From assembly GCF_008086045.1 (NCBI RefSeq), contig NZ_VSEY01000047.1, positions 41,693-105,692 on the forward strand: 64,000 nucleotides of DNA. Reading direction: 5' to 3'. Positions within the stretch are counted from its first letter, which is position 1. Each line of letters opens with the position of its first letter. The notes beneath the pieces are model-generated. The model made no database searches and was not told the DNA's origin. It was given only the letters and a program-made list of their open reading frames with translations. Below, piece after piece: positions 49,980 to 57,126 of the stretch. Made by a program: the position numbers and the translations under genes. This DNA is from Nonomuraea sp. PA05 (GTDB lineage Bacteria > Actinomycetota > Actinomycetes > Streptosporangiales > Streptosporangiaceae).

Positions 49980-51439
49980 TGTGGATGCATGTCGTTCCGC
50001 TCCCCCGCCTCCTGCACTCAACGGGGCCCGGCGTCCTCACGCTGCCGGCCTCACCGCGGGTGGCGGTGCCCTCCGAAGACCTGCTCGGCCTCGGCCGGAT
50101 CCTCGACGGCGAGGCGCGGGTCGGGGGCGATGCCGAGCTTGTCCTCGCGTTCGGCGCGGGTCAGGGCGAGGAGTACGAGCTGGTGGTGACCGAGGAGGGC
50201 GCCACGGTCACGGCGGGAACGGCGGAGGGCCTGTTCCGGGGCGCGACGACCTTCGCGCAGCTCGTCACCCCCGGCCGCACGGTGCCGTGCGTGCGGGTGA
50301 GCGACGGCCCGGCCCTGGCCTGGCGCGGCCTGTCACTGGACGTGGCCCGCCACTTCTTCACCGTCGAGCAGGTCAAGAAGGTCATCGACCTGCTGGCGCT
50401 GTACAAGTTCAACGTCCTGCACCTGCACCTGACCGACAGCCAGGCATGGCGGCTGGAGATCGCCGCGTGGCCCCGGCTCATCGGCCGGGAGCACTACACG
50501 CGGGACGACTACCGCGAGATCGTCGCGTACGCGGCCGACCGGTTCGTCACGGTCGTGCCGGAGATCGACATGCCGGGGCACGTGCTGGCCGCCGTCCAGG
50601 CCTATCCCGAGCTGGGCGGCCAGGACGAGCCGGCGCATCCGCTCATCCCGTTCCTCGACCCGCGGGCGGAGGTGGTCTGGAGGTTCGTGGCAGACGTGCT
50701 CGGCGAGGTCGCGGCCCTCACCCCGGGGCCGTACCTGCACATCGGTGGCGACGAGGCGTTCGGAATGCCGGAGGAGCTGTACGCGGCGTTCGTGAGCAGG
50801 GCGCTCGCCCTGGCCAGGAAGACGGGCAAGCGGGTCGTGGGCTGGCAGGAGGTGAGCCGCTCGGGGGCGCTCACCGCCGCCGACCTCGCGCAGTGCTGGG
50901 TGGGCGACGGGGACGCGTTCGACGCGGAGGCAGCGCGGAAGACCGCGCCGCCGCGCTACCACGCGCTCGTCGACATCGCGGCGCGCGCGTTCGAGCAGGC
51001 GCCGCACGACGTGCCCGCCGCAGTGGCGGCGGGGGCCGCCGTGCTGGCGTCGCCGAGCCGGGTGCTCTACCTGGACCGTCGGTACGCGGAGCCGTCCGTG
51101 CTGGCGGAGCAGAACGAGCGGCGGGAGCGGGTCGGGTTCGCCTCCTACCGGCCGATGACCAGCAGGGAGTACTTCGCATGGCAGCCGGGGGAGCTGGTGG
51201 AGATCCCTGACGGCGCGCGGCTGGCCGGGGTGGAGGCCGCCGTGTGGTGCGAGACGGTGAAGAGCTTCGACGACCTGGCGTTCCTGCTGCTGCCCCGGCT
51301 GGCCGGGGTGGCAGAGAAGGCGTGGACGGAGCGTGCCACGGCGTGGGAGGACTTCCGCGAGCGGGTCGCCGGGCACGTCTCCTGGTGGGAACGGCTGGGA
51401 TGGGACGGCTACTACCGCTCCGCCGAGCTCTTCGCGTAG
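49979..51439 (+). CDS. Glycoside hydrolase family 20 (beta-N-acetylhexosaminidase)
   Basis: 486 residues. An N-terminal beta domain (about 1-110) precedes the (beta/alpha)8 barrel with LDVARHFFTVEQVKKVIDLLALYKFNVLHLHLTDSQAWR and the catalytic Asp-Glu pair in YLHIGGDEAFGMP. It would release terminal beta-linked GlcNAc or GalNAc. No signal peptide is present, so it should act on imported oligosaccharides. The ATG directly follows the operator; no ribosome-binding site is visible, so the mRNA may be leaderless. Its end overlaps the convergent importer ATPase gene by 28 bp. Confidence 0.88.
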   Translation: MWMHVVPLPRLLHSTGPGVLTLPASPRVAVPSEDLLGLGRILDGEARVGGDAELVLAFGAGQGEEYELVVTEEGATVTAGTAEGLFRGATTFAQLVTPGRTVPCVRVSDGPALAWRGLSLDVARHFFTVEQVKKVIDLLALYKFNVLHLHLTDSQAWRLEIAAWPRLIGREHYTRDDYREIVAYAADRFVTVVPEIDMPGHVLAAVQAYPELGGQDEPAHPLIPFLDPRAEVVWRFVADVLGEVAALTPGPYLHIGGDEAFGMPEELYAAFVSRALALARKTGKRVVGWQEVSRSGALTAADLAQCWVGDGDAFDAEAARKTAPPRYHALVDIAARAFEQAPHDVPAAVAAGAAVLASPSRVLYLDRRYAEPSVLAEQNERRERVGFASYRPMTSREYFAWQPGELVEIPDGARLAGVEAAVWCETVKSFDDLAFLLLPRLAGVAEKAWTERATAWEDFRERVAGHVSWWERLGWDGYYRSAELFA

Positions 51440-52242
51440 GCCTCGAACGCCTCGCGGCGCGCCCGCTGGGCGGCGACGTCGGCGACCGGGGCGGCCAGCA
51501 GCAGGCCGCGCGTGTACGGATGGCGCGGCTCGCCGGTCACCTCCGCCGCGGAGCCGGTCTCCACGATCTCGCCCCGATGGATCACGGCCACCCGGTGCGC
51601 CATGAACCGCACCACCGCGAGGTCGTGCGAGACGAACAGGTACGAGACCCCCGACTGCTCCTGCACCTCCAGCAGCAGGTCGAGCACCGTCCGCTGGGTG
51701 GTGAGGTCGAGCGCGGAGACCGGCTCGTCGCACACGATCAGCTTGGGATCGATCGCCAGCGCGCGGGCGATCGCCACCCGCTGCCGCTGCCCTCCTGAGA
51801 ACTCCCTGGGCAGCCTCCGCGCGGCGTCGGCGGGCAGGTGGACGCGGTCGAGCAGCCTGGCCACCCGCTCGCGCGCGACGCGGGCGCCGAGCCCGAGCAG
51901 GGGTTCGGCGAGCGTGTCACCGATCGTCCTGGACGGGTTCAGCGAGGTGTACGGGTCCTGGAAGATCACCTGTAGGTCGCGGGCCAGCTCCCGGCGCCGC
52001 CGCCCCGTGAGGTCGTCGATGCGCCGCCCACCGAACGTGATCGTCCCGGACGCGACCGGCACCAGGCCGAGGACGGCCCTGCCGATCGTCGTCTTGCCGG
52101 AGCCCGACTCCCCCACCAGCCCCAGCGTCTCGCCGGGCGCGACGTCGAGCGACACCCCGCGCAGCACCCGCGTACGCGGTGCCCGCCGGCCCTTGCCGGG
52201 AAAGGAGACGTGCAGGTCGTCAACCGTGAGCAGGGCGTTCAA
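51412..52242 (-). CDS. Opp/Dpp-type ABC importer ATPase
   Basis: 276 residues with Walker A GLVGESGSGKTTIGRAVLG, the peptide/oligosaccharide-importer switch regions, signature REFSGGQRQRVAIARAL and Walker B LIVCDEPVSALD, typical of DppF/OppF. It is the last gene of the importer operon, and its ATG overlaps the stop of the fused permease-ATPase gene by four bases (ATGA). Confidence 0.92.
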   Translation of the reverse strand: MNALLTVDDLHVSFPGKGRRAPRTRVLRGVSLDVAPGETLGLVGESGSGKTTIGRAVLGLVPVASGTITFGGRRIDDLTGRRRRELARDLQVIFQDPYTSLNPSRTIGDTLAEPLLGLGARVARERVARLLDRVHLPADAARRLPREFSGGQRQRVAIARALAIDPKLIVCDEPVSALDLTTQRTVLDLLLEVQEQSGVSYLFVSHDLAVVRFMAHRVAVIHRGEIVETGSAAEVTGEPRHPYTRGLLLAAPVADVAAQRARREAFEAYAKSSAER

Positions 52243-53891
52243 GAAACCTCCAGCACTGCGTCGAGCAGCTTGCGGGTGTAGGGGTCCTCAGGGGCGCTCA
52301 GCACCTGCCCGGCCGTGCCGGTCTCGACGATGCGGCCCTCGCGCATGACGGCGACCCGGTCGCACAGGTCGGCGACGACGCCCAGGTTGTGGGTGACGAG
52401 CAGGACGCCCAGCTCGCGCTCGCGTTGCAGCCTGCGCAGCAGGCCGAGCACCTCGGCCTGCACCCTGACGTCGAGCGCCGTGGTGGGCTCGTCGGCGATG
52501 AGCAGCTTCGGGTCGCACGACATGGCGCCCGCGATGAGCACGCGCTGCGCCATGCCGCCGGAGATCTCGTGCGGGTAGGAGCGGAAGGCCCGCTCCGGGT
52601 CGGCGATCTCCACCTGCGCCAGCAGCTCCAGGACGCGCGCGCGGGCCTCGGCCCTGCTCAGGCCCAGCTTGTGCCGGATCGGCCCGGCGAGCTGGCCGCC
52701 GATCGTGAAGGCTGGGTCGAGGTTGCTCATGGGCTCCTGGGGGACGTAGGCGACGACGTTCCCGCGCAGTGCCCGGTGGCGGCGTTCTGGCAGGCCGACG
52801 ATCTCCGTGCCCTCGATCGTGATGCTGCCGCGCGCGACCCTGCCGGTCTCGGGCAGGATGCCGAGGATGGCGAAGGCGGTCTGGGTCTTGCCCGATCCTG
52901 ACTCGCCGACCAGGCCGACGATCTCGCCGGCCCGCACGTCCAGGTCCACCCCGTCGACGACCTCGCGTCCCGGGTAGGCGACGGCCAGGTCGCGCACGGA
53001 CAGCAGGCCCTCACGCGGCTCATCCGGAATCGCGGCCACCACCGCCGGCACGGGCGGGGGCGCAGCCGGGGCGGGCCGTCTGTCCTCCAGCGCGTCGCGC
53101 AGCGCGGCGGCGAGCAGCACCAGCGCGCCGCTGGTCAGCCCCAGCGCGAGCCCCGGCCACAGCAGCAGCAGCGGCGCCCGCTGGATGTTCTTGAATGCCT
53201 CGTTCAGCATCGCCCCCCACGTGGGCACGTCCCCGCTGCCGATGCCGAGGAACTCCAGCCCCGCCTGCAGCCCGATGGCGATCCCGGAGACGAGCGCGAT
53301 CTGGATGATGATGGGCGCGCGCACCACGACGAGGATGTGCCGGGCCACGATCCGGGTGTCGCTGAGCCCCGAAACCCGGGCGGCGTCCACGTACAGCTCG
53401 TTGCGCACCCCCGCGACGATGCCGCGTACCAGGCGGAAGAAGGCGGGCGCGACGAGGAAGCCGAGCACCACCATGAGCACCCACACGGTGGAGCCGAGGA
53501 TCGCCCGTGAGGCGAGCAGCACCACCATGGCGGGCAGCGCCATGATCAGGTTGACGGTCCAGCTCGCCGCCGAGTCGAACCAGCCGCCGTAGTATCCGGC
53601 GAGCAGCCCCGCCGGCACGCCGAGCGCGAGCGCGACGGCCAGGGCCAGCGCCGCGCCGCCGAGCGTGTTGCGGCCGCCGTGCAGCAGGCGGGCCAGGATG
53701 TCCCGGCCGGCCGAGTCGAAGCCGAGGGGATGGCCGGCCGACGGTCCGGCGAAGGCGTCCCGCAGGCTGGAGGCGTCGGGGGGCTGCGGGCTGAGCGCCG
53801 GCGCGAACAGCACCGCGAGCAGGATCGCGGCCAGGACCAGCGCGGAGGCCAGCCCGAGCGGATGCCGCAACGTCCGCACGAAGGTGCTCAT
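52239..53891 (-). CDS. Opp/Dpp-type permease fused to ATPase (DppC-DppD fusion)
   Basis: 550 residues combining two proteins that are usually separate. Residues ~1-275 are a DppC-type permease (six helices, with the EAA loop DAARVSGLSDTRIVARHIL), and residues ~300-550 are a DppD-type ATPase (GLVGESGSGKTQTAFAILG, EISGGMAQRVLIAGAM, LLIADEPTTALD). The linker is Pro/Ala-rich (RPAPAAPPPVPAVVAAIPDE). It lies downstream of the DppB-type gene, and a duplicated start region precedes it (see 53888-53923). Confidence 0.9.
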   Translation of the reverse strand: MSTFVRTLRHPLGLASALVLAAILLAVLFAPALSPQPPDASSLRDAFAGPSAGHPLGFDSAGRDILARLLHGGRNTLGGAALALAVALALGVPAGLLAGYYGGWFDSAASWTVNLIMALPAMVVLLASRAILGSTVWVLMVVLGFLVAPAFFRLVRGIVAGVRNELYVDAARVSGLSDTRIVARHILVVVRAPIIIQIALVSGIAIGLQAGLEFLGIGSGDVPTWGAMLNEAFKNIQRAPLLLLWPGLALGLTSGALVLLAAALRDALEDRRPAPAAPPPVPAVVAAIPDEPREGLLSVRDLAVAYPGREVVDGVDLDVRAGEIVGLVGESGSGKTQTAFAILGILPETGRVARGSITIEGTEIVGLPERRHRALRGNVVAYVPQEPMSNLDPAFTIGGQLAGPIRHKLGLSRAEARARVLELLAQVEIADPERAFRSYPHEISGGMAQRVLIAGAMSCDPKLLIADEPTTALDVRVQAEVLGLLRRLQRERELGVLLVTHNLGVVADLCDRVAVMREGRIVETGTAGQVLSAPEDPYTRKLLDAVLEVS

Positions 53892-53923
53892 GCGAGCCCC
53901 GGAGTACGGGAGAAGGTGCTCAT
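53888..53923 (-). CDS. 11-codon overlapping mini-ORF between permease genes
   Basis: The ATG at 53921-53923 overlaps the TGA of the DppB-type gene, and the frame MSTFSRTPGLA ends at a TGA (53888-53890) that overlaps the ATG of the fused permease-ATPase gene (ATGA). It lies inside a 19-bp direct repeat (53880-53898 and 53912-53930), which duplicated the start region ATGAGCACCTTC. It is probably a by-product of the duplication that keeps translational coupling in a two-step relay; the peptide itself need not have a function. Confidence 0.6.
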   Translation of the reverse strand: MSTFSRTPGLA

Positions 53924-54861
53924 GCGAGCCTCGCCTTCGGGTTGAGCCAGCCGATGAGGACGTCGACGACGAGGTTGACGGCGATCACGCCGATCACGGT
54001 GAGCATGACCAGCGCCATGATGACCGGAATGTCGCCACGCGTGGTGTAGGTGACGGTCATGCTGCCGATGCCCGGCAGCCCGAAGATCTGCTCGACCAGG
54101 ACGGCCCCGCCGAGCAGCCCGACGAACTGCATGCCGAGCACGGCCAGCGCCGGAGCCGAGGCGTTGCGCAGCACGTGCTTGCCGACGACGCGCGACGGCG
54201 GCAGCCCCCTGGCGCGCAGGGTCCGTACGTAGTCCTGGCGCAGCACCTCGATCACCGAGCTTCTGACCTGCTGGGCGACCCCCGCGACGGACCCGGCCGA
54301 CAGCGAGAGCACGGGCAGCAGCACCGTGGACAGCCACCCGGTGAAGGACTCGCCGATCCCGACGTACCCGATGGCGGGGAACCACCGCAGACGCACCGCG
54401 AAGACGAGCACGATGACCAGCGTGACCAGGAAGTTCGGCAGCGCGTAGCCGAGGACGGAGAAGACCTGGACGAACCGGTCCACCGCGCCGCGCCGCACCC
54501 CCGCCCAGACGCCCAGCAGGAACGCGGCCACCGCCGTGACGAGCGTGACCCCGGCCATCAGGCTGATCGTGACGGGCAGCCGGTTGGCGACGGCGCGGAC
54601 CACGTTCTCGCTGGTGAACCAGGACGTGCCGAGGTCGCCGCGCACGGCGTGCGCGAGCCAGTCCAGGTACTGGACGAGGACGGGCCGGTCCAGGCCGAGC
54701 GCGGCGTTCTTGGCGTCCACGAGCTCCTGGGACGCGCTCTGCCCCAGCAGTTGCCTGCCCACGTCGAGGCCGGGGATCGACAGCAGCGTGTAGGAGAGGA
54801 AGGAGATCACCAGCACGAGGAGGAGCCCGGCGGCGATCCTGCGCAGGACGAAGCCGAGCAT
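53920..54861 (-). CDS. Opp/Dpp-type permease (DppB-like)
   Basis: 313 residues: N-terminal MLGFVLRRIAAGLLLVLVISF helix, a long periplasmic loop and five more helices, with the EAA loop DYVRTLRARGLPPSRVVGKHVLRNASAP near the C-terminus, typical of DppB/OppB. Its ATG shares a base with the stop of the substrate-binding protein gene (TGATG), so the two are coupled. It pairs with the fused DppC-DppD protein to form the channel. Confidence 0.92.
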   Translation of the reverse strand: MLGFVLRRIAAGLLLVLVISFLSYTLLSIPGLDVGRQLLGQSASQELVDAKNAALGLDRPVLVQYLDWLAHAVRGDLGTSWFTSENVVRAVANRLPVTISLMAGVTLVTAVAAFLLGVWAGVRRGAVDRFVQVFSVLGYALPNFLVTLVIVLVFAVRLRWFPAIGYVGIGESFTGWLSTVLLPVLSLSAGSVAGVAQQVRSSVIEVLRQDYVRTLRARGLPPSRVVGKHVLRNASAPALAVLGMQFVGLLGGAVLVEQIFGLPGIGSMTVTYTTRGDIPVIMALVMLTVIGVIAVNLVVDVLIGWLNPKARLA

Positions 54862-56387
54862 CACTGTGCGGGCGCGTAGTTGTAGATGGCGGGCACGGCC
54901 ATGCCGTCCTGCGGCTTGATCGTCACGCTTCCGCCGGAGACGTGCAGGTACGTCATCCGGTAGAAGGGCATGAACCAGCCGTCGGCGACGAGGTGCTCGT
55001 TGAGCGCCTGGAGGTCGGCCTCGGCGTCCTGCGCGGCGCTGCCCTGGATCTTGGGCAGCAGCTTCTTCACGGTGTCGTCGGTGTAGCCGAACATGTTGAA
55101 CGCGCCGGGCAGCACGACCTCGCCGACCGCGACCCAGTCGGCCGGCGACTGGCCCATGTTCATGACCATCCCGGAGTAGGCGCGGTCCTTGAAGATGCGC
55201 TGGACGGCGGAGCCGGGGTCGAGGTCGTCCCAGACCAGCTTGACGCCGACGGCGCCGAGGTCCGACTGGAGCGAGGCGGCCAGCGCGTCGGAGACGATGG
55301 CGGGGATGCGCGGCAGCTTCAGCGTGAAGCCGCTCTCGTGGCCGGCCTCCTTGAGCAGCGCGCGGGCCTTGGCCTGGTCGAAGGTGTAGTACGTGTCCAG
55401 CTCCGGCTTGTAGGCGGCCGTGGCGGGGCCGAAGACCTGGCTGGTGACGGCGCCGCGCCCCTGGCGGATCTTGGCCAGCATGGTCGGGCGGTCGATCGCG
55501 TAGTTCAGCGCCTGCCGTACGCGGGGGTCGCGCAGCTCGGGCGTGACCGCCCCGGCCCGGTCGAACAGGAACACGCCCTGGAAGTCGAACTCCTGCTTGA
55601 CGGTCTTCACCTTGGGGTCGCTCTCGACGCTGATCTGCTGGTCGGCGTCCTGGATGAGAGCGGCATCGATCTGGCCGGTCTTGATGCCGTTGACGATGGC
55701 GGTCTCGTTGTCGAAGTAGCTGATCGTGATCGTGTCGTAGGGCAGCTTGGCGCCCCAGTAGCGGGCGGTGCGGGTGAAGACCCACTTGGTGCCGATCACG
55801 GTCTGGCCCGGGTCCAGCTCGTACGGCCCGGTGCCGCCCGGCTTGGTCTTCAGGGTGTCGTCCTGGGCGAAGTCCTTCGGGTTGGCCATGAGGCCGGCGG
55901 CGTCGCTCAGGTAATAGATCATGGCCGGGTTCGGCTTGCTCAGCACGAGCGTGACGTGGGTGGCATCGGCGACGTCGATGCTCTTGACGTCGTCGAGCGT
56001 CTTGGCCTGGGCGCCGCCGCCCTCACGGAAGCGCTCCATGTTCGCCTTGACGGCCTCGGCGTCGAACGGCGTGCCGTCGTCGAACTTCACGTCGCCGCGC
56101 AGGGTGAGGCTCAGCTTCGTGAGCGCGTCGTCGTAGGACCACTCGGTGGCGAGCATCGGGCTGTACGTGCCGTCGGGCTCGCGTTTGATGAGCGTGTCGT
56201 AAACCGCCTGGAAGAACGGCAGCGCGCTGCCGTTGGCGTCCTTGGGGTCGAGGCTCTGCGGCAGGGTCATCGTCGCGATGTCCAGTGTCGTGCGCGCGCC
56301 GCCCGCCGTACCGCCGCCTCCGGGGCCGGAACAGCCGGCGATCAGGCTCGCGGTGACGAGGAGGGCTGCGGTGGCGGATCTCTTCAT
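54861..56387 (-). CDS. Family-5 solute-binding lipoprotein of an Opp-type importer
   Basis: 508 residues: lipoprotein signal MKRSATAALLVTASLIAGCS with the lipobox Cys at about 19, a Gly-rich linker, then the SBP_bac_5 fold (TTLDIATMTLPQSLDPKDANGSALPFFQAVYDTLIK, PYELDPGQTVIGTKWVFTRTARYWG). Family-5 proteins bind peptides, nickel or, in several lineages, oligosaccharides. GGAG eight bases before the ATG at 56387 supports this start. The operator at 56429-56450 lies just upstream, and the co-regulated enzymes are glycosidases, so an oligosaccharide ligand is favoured (inference). Confidence 0.9.
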   Translation of the reverse strand: MKRSATAALLVTASLIAGCSGPGGGGTAGGARTTLDIATMTLPQSLDPKDANGSALPFFQAVYDTLIKREPDGTYSPMLATEWSYDDALTKLSLTLRGDVKFDDGTPFDAEAVKANMERFREGGGAQAKTLDDVKSIDVADATHVTLVLSKPNPAMIYYLSDAAGLMANPKDFAQDDTLKTKPGGTGPYELDPGQTVIGTKWVFTRTARYWGAKLPYDTITISYFDNETAIVNGIKTGQIDAALIQDADQQISVESDPKVKTVKQEFDFQGVFLFDRAGAVTPELRDPRVRQALNYAIDRPTMLAKIRQGRGAVTSQVFGPATAAYKPELDTYYTFDQAKARALLKEAGHESGFTLKLPRIPAIVSDALAASLQSDLGAVGVKLVWDDLDPGSAVQRIFKDRAYSGMVMNMGQSPADWVAVGEVVLPGAFNMFGYTDDTVKKLLPKIQGSAAQDAEADLQALNEHLVADGWFMPFYRMTYLHVSGGSVTIKPQDGMAVPAIYNYAPAQ

Positions 56388-56428
56388 GGCGCTCACTCCG
56401 TCTCGTTTGCCGGGGAGCATACACCGCA

Positions 56429-56450
56429 AAACTAACCACGTGGTAGGTTT
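56429..56450. promoter_or_regulatory. ACCACGTGGT operator, copy B (importer/TetR divergent promoter)
   Basis: A perfect 10-bp palindrome ACCACGTGGT (56435-56444), extended symmetrically by AAAC and GTTT after two unpaired bases on each side. It lies between the divergent importer operon (start 56387) and TetR-type gene (start 56507), exactly where an autoregulated TetR operator is expected. The reverse complement matches copy C at 19 of 22 positions. Confidence 0.8.
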
Positions 56451-56506
56451 AATTCTCGCGGGCTACTCTCGCCCTACACGGCACGTAACCGCAGAAGGGC
56501 AGGCCG

Positions 56507-57115
56507 GTGACCGAACCGACGCCACGTCGAGGCAGCAAGGGCGAGCGCACCCGCGCGCGCATCCTCGACTCCGCCACAGAGCTGTTCTCGCGCTCCGGCT
56601 TCCACGCCGTGTCGCTGCGCGACATCGCCGCGCACGCCGGGCTGACCCACGCCGGCCTGCTGCACCACTTCCCCGGCAAGGAGAGCCTGCTCATCGACGT
56701 GCTCAGCCGCCGCGACGAGGTGGACGGCGAGCTGATGCACGGGCGCGACGTCGATCTGTCACCGGAGGAGCTGCTCGACCGCATCGTCGACCAGGTGGCC
56801 AGGAACATGGGCACCCCCGGCCTCGTCGGCCTCTACGTCAAGATCTCCGGCGAGGCGGCCGACCCCGGCCATCCCGCCCACGACTACTTCGTCAAGCGTT
56901 ACCGCAGGCTGCGGCGGCAGGCGGCGTGGCTGCTCGGCATCCTGTTCGCGCGGTCCACGCCGTCGCTGCCGCACGATCCCGGCGCGGTCGCCGCGCAGCT
57001 CATCGCGCTCATCGACGGGCTGCAGACGCAGTGGCTGCTCGATCCCGACCAGGTGGACATGCGCGCCGCGGTGATCACGTTCCTGCGGCAGCTCGGACTG
57101 GACCCCAAACCCTGA
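56507..57115 (+). CDS. TetR-family regulator of the glycoside-utilisation region
   Basis: 202 residues. HTH about 15-60 (RARILDSATELFSRSGFHAVSLRDIAAHAGLTHAGLLHHFPGKESLLIDVL) and a helical ligand domain. It is divergent from the importer operon and upstream of the GH3 gene (11 bp), with a strong palindrome in the shared promoter. It is the best candidate to bind all three ACCACGTGGT-type sites and repress GH20, importer and GH1 genes until a sugar is imported (inference). GTG start. Confidence 0.88.
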   Translation: MTEPTPRRGSKGERTRARILDSATELFSRSGFHAVSLRDIAAHAGLTHAGLLHHFPGKESLLIDVLSRRDEVDGELMHGRDVDLSPEELLDRIVDQVARNMGTPGLVGLYVKISGEAADPGHPAHDYFVKRYRRLRRQAAWLLGILFARSTPSLPHDPGAVAAQLIALIDGLQTQWLLDPDQVDMRAAVITFLRQLGLDPKP

Positions 57116-57126
57116 AGGATGCTCGG

